This document shows positions 23,346 to 34,330 of a DNA stretch of 64,000 nucleotides, piece after piece. How positions within the stretch are numbered: position 1 is the first letter of the stretch; each line of letters opens with the position of its first letter. Source of the DNA: Auriscalpium vulgare. Its lineage: Eukaryota > Basidiomycota > Agaricomycetes > Russulales > Auriscalpiaceae. The position numbers were made by a program, and so were the translations under genes. Location: NCBI GenBank assembly GCA_019915015.1, contig JAHBBC010000027.1, positions 372,001 to 436,000 of the forward strand. Reading direction: 5' to 3'. The notes beneath the pieces were generated by a model. It was not told the DNA's origin. It searched no databases and was given only the letters and a program-made list of their open reading frames with translations.

Positions 23346-23520
23346 GGAGTAGTCAGAGGGCTGCTGGCGCCACGCGATTGGCCGCCGCAGCGCACGTGAG
23401 GCCAACGCGTCGACGCGCACAGACCATGTTTGGCTTCTCGACTGGGGACAAACACGCAGCGCGTATATGAATCGTGCCCGCCCCGCTTGCAGACCCATCC
23501 CCTCTTGTTCTGCACCCACC
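23345..23520. promoter_or_regulatory. Putative bidirectional promoter (unoccupied paralogue of MULE target)
   Basis: The segment contains an inverted CCAAT box (GATTGG near 23,378), an E-box-like CACGTGA near 23,393, and CGTATATGAATC acting as a TATA element about 60 bp before the ATG at 23,521. Its sequence aligns with the left flank (before 40,994) plus the right flank (after 50,850) of the MULE element. It therefore shows the pre-insertion structure, with CCAATCGCG here where the TSD is CCAATTGGG. Confidence 0.65.
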
Positions 23521-23592
23521 ATGTCGACGCTGCTCGCCTGCCTCGCGCGTCCGGCTCCTCACCACGGTCTTTTGCATTCACTGCCAGCTAGC
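23521..23592 (+). CDS. Start exon of RPAPHHGL multicopy family
   Basis: ATG 23521 opens a first exon encoding MSTLLACLARPAPHHGLLHS and a few more residues, ending near a GTAAGG splice donor. The same exon on the minus strand at 40,845 encodes nearly the same peptide, so this frame is conserved between paralogues. The downstream exons could not be chained. The Leu-rich start could be a short signal-like segment, but the function is unknown. Confidence 0.45.
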
Positions 23593-23929
23593 GTAAGGTA
23601 CGCACAGAAAGTCCCTCCATTGACGCATGGGTATCCTGACAACTCGGACGTCTTCCATCAGGCGTGTGCCTATGCCCGGTGATAACGCGGGATAAATGGC
23701 CACCACGGTGTTCTCCGACCACCCACTCCAACTGGTATGTCTCCTGGACCTCTTGCTCGTAAATTGTGCACTCACAACAGACAGGACATAGCTCTGTGGC
23801 GCTTCCCGTGATTGGATGCCCGAGGTGTACTTGCGTGTACATTTCCGGGATCTCCCGCTTGTATTCTCGTATCATCGTAGGAGGTAGTGCCATCGTGATT
23901 GAACTCTTTGTATCCCTACGATAGCTTCA

Positions 23930-25620
23930 TAAGGCCATGGAACAGGTTCCATGTACGCACATAGCCAGTAATATGTAAAGCATTAGCTTCATTTGTACAC
24001 GGGCAGTTCAGTGGGTAACAAGCACATATCGGTCGGGCAGACAAGCGCGAAAGCCATAACGTGGCAGCCACTTCATGCAAGCGACAATGAGGATGTATTG
24101 TGTACCGCGCGTGGCTATTACAGCTGATTGTCTGCACCCCGCTACACTCTTGCGAGCCCGATGCGTCGGTTTGCCACGCACATACGATGCGAGTATGCAG
24201 ACGAGCGACATGAAAAAGAAGGCCGAGAGAGCAATGCGCGGCTTGGTCGTCCGTCGGCACCTGCTTCCGTCGACGCTGAATACGAGCTGCATGCCCGCGG
24301 CAGAGAATGATCGAGCTGCAAACTGTGTAATGGTCAATTGTCAGAGATTCCAAAGGCCATTTCAAAGCGGACCGAGACCGAGCTGGACTGCTACACCGGC
24401 GTGAAGCGCGGCAGCACTGGACATCCGACAGAGTCATCCAAAATTCAGCGCGCGCACCGCCAGAGCCGGAGCAAATGGCATACGCACGCGGAAGAGCATA
24501 TAGCTGGGGGCACATCGAACACCATCTCACAAAATGGCGGTATGACAGGACAGCTACATCACGCGGCAGTACTCCTGCTCGAGGTCGTCGAGCCGCGCGG
24601 GGAATCTTCCTGGTCGTTTTATCCATGATACGTTCCGCTGGCTTCTGGTTCCCCGGAAGCTTGCGGTCGCCGTGCGTCGCAGACTGACACGCGCTCGTTG
24701 GTAGGTGACCAGCATGAATACAATGCCGAAATGGCACGCACCGGGCTTCTCAGCCAGCGTAGAGAGCTCCTGGTGCGAAGAATAGATGAAGCAGAAGGCC
24801 TGAGTGGAATGAAGAGGTGGTCGTAGCGCGGAATCGCGTGCTGAATTTGCTCTCGTTGAGCAGATGGTGTTGGCTGCGAGATCCGCGTATTGATTTGATC
24901 GAATCCCGTGATGTCGCAAGAAAGCACATACCAAAGGCCGCATACCGACCGCCAACCATATCGCCAGTATTAACGTATCCACAGAGAGCCACTGAGCCCG
25001 TGAGCGTCTTCATCGAGAGCAAAGTGAAGTAATGCAACGTCTCAAACACTGGGATCTTGAAGAAGAGCGGTGTACTGAGACGAAGCTGCAGACGCGGCGA
25101 GGGATGAGTGGCTCGCGCGTGGAGAAGATGGATACATACCGAGTTACTCAGAGGTCAAGCGACGCTGGCAAGAGTGAGGAACACTAGACACCGACGAAAA
25201 AGAGAAGTACATTTTATCGTCTGGAGGTGCTGCCTGGACCTACTCGGCGCGGGTAAAAGAAGGCCAAATTGCCTCAGCCTGTGGTGGTGTCGATGGTGCG
25301 TGTCTTGCAGGGAGTGCTGAACTGGAGTCTGCGCTGTACCAGAGCATGAGAAAGAGAGAACGCAAACAGATCGAGCAAGACGACATACGGGTAGGCTGTT
25401 ACCGTTGGTCGTGAGCTGGCGACCTGCAGTGGTGTCAGCGCGGTATTCGTCGTGCACAGGAATTGGATACGTACCTTGAATCAGTCCTCGCGTCCCCATC
25501 TCTGGAATACCGCCCGATGAATCATGAAAGATTCTAAGAGAGGGCGCGCTTTTTTGATGGAACCTGGGCCAAAGAAAAGTCAACAAAAAGTGCGGCGCTG
25601 GCGATGCGGGTATACAAATG
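23930..25620 (-). repeat. Dispersed repeat family F, copy 1 (decayed spliced gene)
   Basis: Matches 57,750-59,160 over several blocks. Examples are a 'catacgatgcgagt...gcagacgagcg' block, a 'cgtcgacgctga...tacgagctg' block, the 'gagaccgag...ccggcgtgaa' block and the 'gtgcacgacgaat' block near 25,450. Parts recur on the opposite strand at 39,700-40,380. On the minus strand a conserved peptide with the pattern LYxGWSPTExRVS appears in all three, but each copy has stops and frame changes. The ancestral gene may encode a membrane protein, but I could not confirm a family. Confidence 0.55.
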
Positions 25621-26500
25621 ACGCGGGTTACAGAGAAGCGGAATGTAAATCAACGATTGCTCACTCAAGTCTCACAGGCGTGGCTGAGATGAATCGAAAG
25701 CCGCTCCCGTGGGCGCGAGTGCGGTGGAATGGCGTCCAGAATCCTCATCTAGCGATGGATAGCAGACGGGGTGGGTAGATAACACTCCGTCCGAACAGCC
25801 AGGCGTCTGGAATCGAGGCAGAACCGACATTATACCGCACGCAGCGCGCGACACTGTTGGAAAGGAAGTTCATGAAAGATAAGGCGCGGGGTGTAATACT
25901 AGAAAAGCTAAATAGTAATCAGGAATCAGACAGAATGGAATGACACGATGAGCGCACCTATTTCCACCATGCTGCGCGTCGGAGTCATCTGATACTACGC
26001 TGATCTTCTTCCTAAGCTTACGAGCCAGAGCCCGCTTGAGCGATTCTTCCATGTCTTGCGCTTTTTCTTTGTCGATGAAGCGAGCATAGCATTTTGTGGC
26101 ATAGCATCATTCACGAAATGAGGATGGAGCGACTCGGGCATGAGGCGGCCTCAAGGCGAAATTGAGCGCAAGCGCCGCCGACACGTGGGATCTTCGGCAT
26201 CCTCCGAGTTCTCCTCCGTTCTGACTCTCTTTCTCGGTCATTGACCTTGTCTCGTGGCTTCTCCTCTCAAAGTCTTTGCTGTCGTACACAACTCACTCAG
26301 ACGGCAGACGCTAACTGTACCCCTGCAGTGTGTCTCCCCGACATCTCAACGCACCGCACCCGTGAACACAGCCTGCAGGCGTCTATGGCGCCTCGTGGTA
26401 TCAGTGCCGTAGCGGGCAGCTCCCTCGCGCAGAAACGCTCTTAACACCCACTCTCAGCACGCCAGTTTTACGACCTCTCTTCCTCCTGCACTCTTCCGAG
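25620..26500. other. No supported gene
   Basis: Short ORFs only. No recognisable repeat block, RNA gene or splice chain was found between the repeat copy and the WD40 fragment. Confidence 0.35.
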
Positions 26501-26507
26501 GACACGT

Positions 26508-26861
26508 ATGGATCATCCACCCGATAAGTCCTATCTCGACAGACTCTCTTTGCATCGTAGAGCAGGGTATGAAGCGGGCTATGCGCAGATAACACTCGTC
26601 AGCCCATCTCGCCAAGACCAACCCCCGCACAGGAATGATTACTCCCCTGAAGCATCAGGTTCATACGATAGTACCATACGCATCTGGGATGCCCACACAG
26701 GCCAACCTGCGGTTATACCTTTTGAGGGGCACAAGGGCTCAGTTCAATCTGTGGCTTTTTCACCAGATGGGCAGCACATTCTATCTGGCCGAATTGATAC
26801 CACCGCCCGCACCAGGGCTTACAGAACAGGCCAAACTGTTTCTGTTCATGATGGTGTGTAA
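26508..26861 (+). pseudogene. WD40-repeat fragment
   Basis: The ORF includes a canonical WD40 blade, SGSYDSTIRIWDAHTGQP, followed by EGHKGSVQSVAFSPDGQHIL. This is the consensus of the tandem repeats at the C-terminus of fungal NACHT-WD40 (HET-E-like) proteins. Only about one and a half repeats are intact. After that the sequence degenerates and terminates, and no NACHT or other effector domain lies upstream. It is best read as a leftover of a larger NLR-like gene placed just before the next gene. Confidence 0.75.
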
Positions 26862-26903
26862 CCATTTCCCAGAAATTTCACGGAGCTCAACCATGAATGT
26901 TGC

Positions 26904-28587
26904 ATGACTCTAGATTACGAAGTTATTGGGCTCGATGAGGTTTGGACTCCCGGTGATGGGTACGCCATTGGCGACGTAAGCAAACTAGCACATCCATCTG
27001 ATGCTCGTGTTTGATGTTGGAATTGCAGGAGTTGTACGGACTCGTGGTGTCTAGCAACGCAGCGACGTTTGAGGTGCGTTTCTTGTACTTTATCGGTCAT
27101 GCAAATGGCTCGGCATGACGTCTTTATCCTCACAGAATACAGCATCATCGAGGACCGATACGTCAACGCCCATTCTTCACCACGCCCCACGCAGGAGGCC
27201 CCTCGATTCCACACTATCCTCGTGGAAGAAGCTCATGACCCGACTCGCCACCGCCATCGACCACGTCGAGGATCTCGCCCGCAGCGCGCCGGCAGACCAC
27301 CAGGGCTCTCTCACTTCCCAAGTCATCGAGCTGCGCGAAACACTGCAGACGCACCGCGACCGGTTCAAGCAATTCGTCACGCTGTCGAAGGAGTATGCAG
27401 ATCAATATCTGCGCGATATATCCGACGAGATACGTTCTCAGAGCGCGTGGCTGGAGCTACTGGAGCGACGCCTTGCTCTGGCAAAGACGTTGCGAAGCGA
27501 GGTAGTCGATCTTAAGACGTCGTTTGAGCATGGCGTGCAGAAGGAGCTGAAGAGTGTCCGTGCGGCGGGTGAGTCTTTGTACGACTGCTTGACTGTTGAC
27601 GTTGCTCACTGTTGCTCACGCAAGTGCGCGCCTTCCCACTGGCCGAAGAAGAAGAGCTGTTCCAGGAGCTCGACACGCTCATCGGCGCTATCAAGGCATG
27701 TTACGTCGAGCTAGACAAATTTTGGGCGGACGAGGTCCGCCATGTTACTCAGGCGTTGAAGGAGCGTCGCGTAGAGAGGCGCGAACGCGATCGGTGGCGC
27801 AACATCGGTAGTGCATTACAAGATGTTGTCGACGAAAGTGTAAGTGACATCGTTCTTCGCTCCAAACTCTGCTTGATGTCAAAGATGCTAGAAGAACGCG
27901 CCCGCATCGGGCACCTATACATCGTATATTCGTCCCGACGTCTTGTCACTGCCCAAAGTACGACCCTCTGCTCATCTCCATCCTGCTCATCCTGACTTGG
28001 AACAAGAGTGATCTCCCCAGGATTGCCTCCGCACTGATCCCGACGCTTCAAGCGACGCGGACCGCGCTGTATTCCGCGCGTGGCTTCCAGCGGGAAAGCT
28101 TCTCCGTCTTGAAGGGCATCCACTTCCAGCGCATCGAGAGGGCGAATTCCAGCGTCGAGCGCAACACGCAGTGCTGTCTGCGATTCTTCGAACGCTGCAT
28201 TGGATATGCGCAGAAGGTCGCCGAGTACGCAGGCTCCGCTGCAAAACAGACGAGTCTTGGCCGTGGACTGCGCGAGAGGGCGGTGACGCTGCTACATGCT
28301 GGCCCTCTTGCTGGGAGCATTGATGTGCTCATGCGTGTTCCCGACACTGGTGCGTGCTCCTCTGTAGTGATGTATCTATCTTGCTTGAATCTCTACGATG
28401 TTTTGCAGCCAGCAAGAAGGTTAGGAAAGCGCTTCAAGAGGTCGCGGTCAAACTGCGCGAAAGCGAGCGCATTTGGGGTTCGATTGCGGGCGCAGATACC
28501 CATATTTTTGCCGCGCTGTTGAGAGACGATTTGGGGAGGCGTTTGATGGCTGCACCGCGAGGCAGCTCAAGAAGGTGCTGTGCTTAA
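26904..28587 (+). CDS. Uncharacterised helical protein, about seven exons
   Basis: Exons 26904-26975, 27029-27073, 27136-27568, 27625-27839, 27885-27923, 28007-28349 and 28409-28587 give about 441 residues with consistent phases. The 39-bp fifth exon is optional, because skipping it also keeps frame. The N-terminus (MTLDYEVIGLDEVWTPGDGY) is a short structured segment. The rest is rich in Leu, Glu, Arg and Ala with heptad-like spacing, for example residues 70-180 and 185-255, suggesting long helices or coiled coils. No catalytic motif is visible and no family is recognised. The C-terminus ends at TAA 28,585. The gene is intact, unlike most neighbours, so it may be a real host gene. Confidence 0.65.
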
Positions 28588-28779
28588 TTAACAAGGAGAA
28601 ATTGGTCCTGGACCGCTTGTCGACGTAGAGTCTGTGATCTGTCTGAAAGTCATTGTGCTCTGATTCTGTATGATTATCCTAGTACTCCGAGCTCTTTTCT
28701 GAATCGTCCGCAAATGACCACTAGCTCGAAGAGAGCCAATGCTCAAGCATGGCAATACGATTCCGTTCAGTAACATGAC

Positions 28780-29000
28780 TTACGCTATTTCGGAGTTTGC
28801 CTTAAGGATTGAGGTGTAATTGGTGCGTAATTCAAAAGTGATATTGGATTGATCCATGTAATTAATCACACTAATCAAAAGTGAAATTCATTTACATGTC
28901 CACCTAGTTTTACTATGCCAGCTATATACCACCGCAGACCACCTTGCAATGTCCATTTACTCATATTTTCTTTTCTCTTTCATTTTAATGTAATTTTTAT
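28780..29000. other. AT-rich spacer inside E1
   Basis: AT-rich sequence with an 'aattNNtgcgtaattcaaaagtga' phrase and T-runs, very different from the GC-rich block that follows. No gene was found. Confidence 0.4.
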
Positions 29001-29460
29001 TTTATTTTTTCTTTCATACAAAGTACATACTGAGGCGCACGGGCGCGCAAACGCGAGCACATGCGTCACGGCGGGGGTGCGCATTATGAGGAGTGGTGGG
29101 TGCTGGCGTGGGCGGGTGAGCGAGGTGTGTGAGGGCGAGATGTACGAGGGCGGCGGCAACGAGACCGGCCAGCGGCCGTGCGTAGAGAGCGGGCGCGAGT
29201 GACGTGGCGGTGCGGGTGGGGGGCGAGGGGTCGAGAGGGGGTGTGAGGATATTGGAAGTGGGTGCTTGGCGTGCGACGGAAGTACGCGCAGGCGTGCAGG
29301 GCGTGAGCGCTGGTGGAGAGCTTGAGGCGCACAAAGTGCAGGAATGACAATATACGCGAAGGGCGGTGGTGACGTGGCGCGCGGGCGGCGGGAGCAATGT
29401 TGAGTGGAAGTGGGTTCAAGCACGGGAGGAGTATGCATTGGCGTGAGGGAAGGGTGGAGA
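29000..29460. repeat. GC-rich GTGACGTGG repeat, copy 1
   Basis: G-rich on the plus strand, with repeated 'gtgacgtggcg' and 'gcgagtgacgtgg' words. The block 'gtggaagtgggt...ggcgtgagggaagggtgg' is shared with 35,400-35,500, and the 'gcgagtgaYgtggc' boundary word recurs at 31,550 and 35,500. In each case coding homology ends at or beside this repeat, so it looks like a spacer introduced between captured gene fragments. Confidence 0.5.
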
Positions 29461-31640
29461 AAGCTCTTCCGCCGGCCAGGCGTCGCGGGCACCTGGTACA
29501 CCTGCTCCTCCATAACATGGCGCAGCTCCTCATCCAGCATGTGCCGGCGCTCACCTCTGCTCGCCGCAGCGCGCGTCGGGATCCATGATGGCGACGGGCG
29601 CGTGCGCACGACCTGCGGCGGCGACGGTGACTCGGACCGGTCGTGCTCCAGCAGCTCATCGCCCTCGTCGTTCACGATGTCAACCGGCAGCAGCGCGCGC
29701 GATGGCGTCGTGCGCTCAGGCCGCGGCGGCCAGCGCGGCGTCGTCGACGCGAGCCTGTCGAACTGCACGCCCGGCGAGATCAGGTTCGTGTCGCACGGGG
29801 CGGCCTGCTTCTTCTGCGGCGACGCCATGTGCACGTCGTCGTCCGCCGCGATCACGCTGTGCCCCGCCTCAATCTGCACGACTATCGCTGGCCCGTGCGT
29901 GTCGCTCACGGGCACCGTTGGCGGCGTCGGCGGCAGCACCCTGTCATCCGGGCTCGTGTCGTCATTGTCTGACGCAAGCGACGGCGTCGTCCCGTCCACC
30001 GAGCTCGACGGCCACGCGCGCAGCGCGGTCGGGTGCGAGACCGAAGCGCGTCGCGGAGGCCGTATGCCGTGAGGCAGCGTTGCTGGTTTGGGAGATGGCA
30101 TCCAGCGACACGTTGCCCACCGAGTCGACGCGCTTACGCTTCTCGCGCAGGTCTGCGAGCGTGCTCAGGTCCAATGGAGGGGCGCGCGGAGGCTCTGGCC
30201 GCTTAAAATCGGGCGGCGTCTGGGCAACCTTGCGAAGGCGCAGGAACGCGGCCATTTATCTGATGGGACGTTGATCGCGGGCTGGCTTGTGTGTTTCGTG
30301 CGCGCGGGGGCATTGATTAGGGCTTCCTGGGGGTGCGACATCGGCCCCAGGCTCGCGCGCATGTTATTGGAGAGTGCGCTTGTTTTGCTGGCTGTGGGCA
30401 CGCGCGTTGTCGCAGTTGGCAGGGGCGGCGGCGGTGGTGGTGGTGGCGGGAGCATGTGTAACCAGGCGCTCTGCGTAGACGGTGCAGGCTGTTTTGACAG
30501 CTAGCATAGACAAATGTCAAGGCAAGCAGACTGGAGCAATGGCTAAGACAAACCTCATTGCCCGCCGCGCTTTGTGCTCTAGACTATTGATCCGCGCCTC
30601 ATACTCATCGCGCTCCTCTTGCACACACGTCTTATCCGCATCGTCCTCCCAATGTTGTGCACGCTCCATCTGCTCCTCGCGGATGGCGACGAGCTCCTGC
30701 TCCTTCCCGAGCACTCTGATTTCGCCCGACGTGTCCGCTTGCAGGGGCCTCTCGACTGCGCGTTGCTTGCCCCTCGCCTTCTCCGACATCGACAATTCAG
30801 AGTAGCCGTGCGCGGCAGCCGAGAAGCGCCTGCTCAGCGAAGACTGTGGCGACGGCAGCACCGCGTCGCTTGCGGGCGCCGTTCCCGAGCCCGAATTTGA
30901 GCGGGGGCGCGCAGGCGTGGCGCATGCGCCTGCTGCGGTCGCTCCGGGATGTTCGACGGCCCCGCGAGCGGGACCTCGTACACGACGTAACCTCCGCACC
31001 ATGTCCAGACTCGCCTCCGCTTCAGAACCAGGAGATGGATGCAGAGACGCGAAGCGCACCCTGCGCGATTCGTCATGGTCCTCGGGGTCGAGCGAGCGCG
31101 AGCGTGGAAAGAGCAAGCCAGGCATGGTGATGGAGGGCCGGCGCTTCATGCGCGTGGCGGCGGCGGCGGGGAGGGCGAGGGCGTTGCGCGACGGTCTGCA
31201 CGGTTGAGAGTGGAGTTGGAGGCTAGAGCATCTATGGAGTGGATGAGCAGCCTGCATGGGCAGCGTAGCTAGCTGTCAGACGCACCTTCTTGCTAGGCAA
31301 TGCCGTGTGGGCCCCGCGCAACTGCCCGCAGTGTGAAGGCGACGTAGGCCGTTCATCAGGAAGCTGGGGATATATCTGTCGAGGTGGGGAGGGTTTTGTC
31401 TGTCGTGGACGGCTCAGATGGCGGCGTTGTCTCCGCTCTTCCTCGTCCTCTTCCTCGTCCTCGTTGCTGGACACAGCACGGTGCACCCGCTCCTTACGCG
31501 CCCTTCTCGAGGCCTCCCTCAGGCTCTTCGAGCGCAGCGGCGCGCGCGAGTGATGTGGCAGCGCGGGCGGGTGACGTGGCGGTGCGGGTGGACGACGTAG
31601 AGTCTCGGGCGGCGGGCGCGGGGTGTGGGACAACAGTGGG
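29460..31640 (-). pseudogene. Disrupted gene for a disordered Ser/Pro-rich protein
   Basis: Reading right to left, blocks that look truly coding are separated by frame changes. They are: a basic/acidic block (VHRAVSSNEDEEEDEEE) at about 31,500; a block starting MPGLLFPRSRSLDPEDHDES near 31,130; SEKARGKQRAVE plus a Glu/Arg helix to about 30,545; INVPSDK then MAAFLRLRKVAQTPPDF near 30,255, where one missing A shifts the frame; and VDSVGNVSLDAISQ near 30,120, after which the frame shifts back to a Pro-rich region ending near 29,460. SEKARGKQRAVE is a common motif in Agaricomycete low-complexity proteins. At least two frameshifts exist, and both ends run into the GC-rich repeat. No enzymatic domain was recognised. 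Confidence 0.5.
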
Positions 31641-32000
31641 ATGCGGGCGAGGGCGCGCAGCGTGTGAGGACGGTTGCGGGGTGCGAACAGGGTGCACGGC
31701 AAGCTTGTGCGTGCAGCGGGCGAGATGGGTCGAGTGTCGGTGTGCGGAGTGTGCGAGCGGCATGTCGAGAGGCAGCTGCGGCGTGACGAGGCCGTGGTCG
31801 ACGTGGTTGTGCTGCGGCGAGGTGAACGGGTGTGCTAGGAGGGTGCCGGCGTGCGAGGAAGGATGAGAGCAAGAGTGTCGAGAGGACGTGTCGCGCGACG
31901 GTGTTGCCATGGCAATGCCGATGCGGGCCGGTGGACTTGAGCGGGGCGATGTGCGCAGCGGAGAGTCGGTGTGGGCATGGTGGGGCGCGGTGAGGGATGT
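31540..32000. repeat. GC-rich GTGACGTGG repeat, copy 2
   Basis: Contains 'gcgagtgatgtggc' and 'gggtgacgtggcggtgcgggtgg', also found near 29,200. Only short shadow ORFs occur. It lies at the 5' end of the disrupted gene. Confidence 0.45.
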
Positions 32001-32479
32001 GATCACAGAGACAGCACTTACCTGTGCTTTTTGCTCGAGTCGCCCTGTCTCCCTGCCGCCAACTCATATGTTCCGTCTCATCTCCTCGTCTCCTTGGCAT
32101 GCAGATCGCAACTAGCTTTTAGAGAGCCATCGCTGAGCATGGCAGTACGATTCCGACTGAATAGTAGGCACCAAGAGAAGATTTAACCTGTTGCGCACAA
32201 TGAGGGACACCTGCCACTGGGTGCTTACGGCCTTCTCGTTCACGGCCAGGAAGCTGCACACAAGGAGCAGTCACTAGTCACTGCTTGGTCCGCGCCGGAG
32301 ACTCGGACGCGTTCAAGCGGGAGACCTCAAACACTGGTCATTGCTATGATTTTGCAGAATTTGTTGTACTTATTTTATATGTATGTACTCTGCAAGTCTA
32401 TACGAAGAAGTAGCATTTACTGCTGAGCAGCTATTCACAGGTGGCGCTTGGTTAGACACACTGCAAGCAAATAGCTGCT

Positions 32480-34330
32480 GAACAAGACCCGCAGTGTATT
32501 GAGGATGAGGGTGGGTCGATCCGTGCGCGCCCCGTCCAAGGGTTTCGAGAAGCGCCGTTGCTGGGTAACTGCACGGCCTGCGAGGCGTCCACCGTGGTCG
32601 TGCGCGCCCGTCGATCTTGAGGACTTCGAGGCGCGTCAACGCGCCGACGTCCAGAGGAGCTGCAGGGGCGGCGTCCGCCCCTACTCCGCGTCCGGCGATG
32701 ACGTGGTGCCTGGTACCGTGGTCGTCTCGACGTCGTGTAAGTTGACCGCCTCGCCCACGGCGAGCAGCCTCGTCCAGCCCCTGGCCAGCGATGTGCGTGA
32801 GCTACGTCGTGAGCGCGGCTGTTCGAGCTGCGCGCGTCCGTGGGTGTCGCCGCAAGAGCCATGTCCATGGCGGTCCGCAGACTCGTCCAGATGCGTCGAG
32901 GCGCTGGGGTCGTCCAGGAAGGCCGCAGGCCCTGCGCGGGCGCCCCGCGTATTATGCGCCACGTCCACGTCCATGCCGCATGCGCCACGTCCAGCCCGAC
33001 GACGTTCTTGAATGCGACCGACGTGCGTCCGCGCGTGTCGTCCAGGCAGCTGCTTGGCGAAGGCCATCTTGATGCCCGCGTTCGCGGTGAGCACGTCTTG
33101 GCGCGGTCGTGCGTGTCGTCCAGGTGCGTCAAGGAGTTGGTGCCTCGGCCAGGAAGGCCGCAGGCGCTGCCGCGCTGGTGGGTGCGTGAGCCTTGAAGTT
33201 GAGTGTTGGCGGCGGCCGGCGTCAGGCGGATGACGTGGCCAGCGGCGGGAGCACATCATCTAAAGATCAAGTAGGTGAGTCCAATCAATTATACACAACG
33301 CGACGAGGTACGTACCTACGCGCAGCGTCGATACGCGGTCGTCGCGCAGTGTTGCCCGCGTCGTCGCGCAGTGTTGCCCGCGTCGTCCTGTACTTTTGAG
33401 CCGTGAGCGCCGTCGCGTGGCTGCATGGACCACGAGGCGTCCCGGGTATTTGTGCGCGCCCGGCAATCTTGAAGATGTCCAGACGTGCGCGTCCACGGGA
33501 TGGACGCGCACTTGGGAAACTCCTCCAGCGCAGTCGTGCGCAGACTATGCCGCGCCCTGGGTGCCCTTGAGATTATGCGCCACGTCGTGATTTTTTGAGA
33601 TTTTAGGACATCCCACGGCCCCAAAACAGCGGCGTCGCTGCTGCCAGAAAATGGGCCGGCGCCGAGGAGAAGGGTCCTCGTCCAGGGAGGATGACGAGTT
33701 GGCGCTCGGCCAGCACAACGCGTCGGCGTCCGTTGAAGTGGCGCACGGCCACCACGCTTAAGTTGAGCGTGCGCGGGCGTCCAGCGTGCTTTTGGTGCGG
33801 CGGGACGACGTCGCAAGCTCGGCTTTGGCCCCTGTCCGCGCGTCGTGCGCTACCATGATCGTCTTGACGTCGTGCAGACGAGTAAGCATGCGCCGGATGA
33901 CGCGTCCAGGGGCGGCACCCGCACGTCTGAATATTATGAAAGAGATGAGGTAGGTAAGCCAAAGAAATCGAAGACAAAGTTGACAGCGGACGTACCTAGG
34001 CGCAGCGCGCCCGCTCCAGCTTCCATGTCCGGCGTGATGGGAGTTGTACGGCGATCGCCACATCGCGACGCATCCAGCGGTCCGGTGGTATCTTGGCAGG
34101 ATGCAAAGATGGCGGGATGCAAAGATGGCCGCGACGATGCGCGGAGGTCGCACAGTGTCGTAGGGCGCCTCGTCCAGAGGTTTCGAGTCGTGAGCGCAGT
34201 CACCGTCGGGTGGCTGCATGGCCTGCGAAGGCGTCCGACGTGTATTTGCGTGCCAGTGGTCTTCATTGTCGCGAAATCTCGTTGTCCAGCGGAGTTGTGA
34301 CAAGTTCGAAGTAGGTGGCTAAGAGCAAAG
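32480..34330. repeat. Degenerate tandem repeat array (about 0.8-kb units)
   Basis: Recurring landmarks appear in order. One is a 'gcatgg(a/c)c...cgaggcgtcc' phrase with a nearby 'gtgcgcgcccg(t/g)c(g/a)atctt' at 32,560-32,640, 33,420-33,480 and 34,200-34,260. Another is an 'attatgcgccacgtc' word at 32,950 and 33,575. A third is a 'gtaggt(g/a)ag...gtacctacgcgcagcg' block at 33,270-33,330 and 33,950-34,000. GTCGTCCAGG words are frequent. Minus-strand frames show a matching recurring peptide pattern (DAS-x-x-MQPPDG-like), so the unit may once have been coding. Confidence 0.5.

Noticed and set aside
28980..29460. C-terminal 150 codons of the long minus-strand ORF ending at 28,980
   Set aside because: This part lies in the GC-rich GTGACGTGG repeat and then in T-rich sequence. 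Its Pro/His/Ser text is shared with the junk tail of the DUF2009 fragment, so it is repeat-derived rather than a conserved domain.
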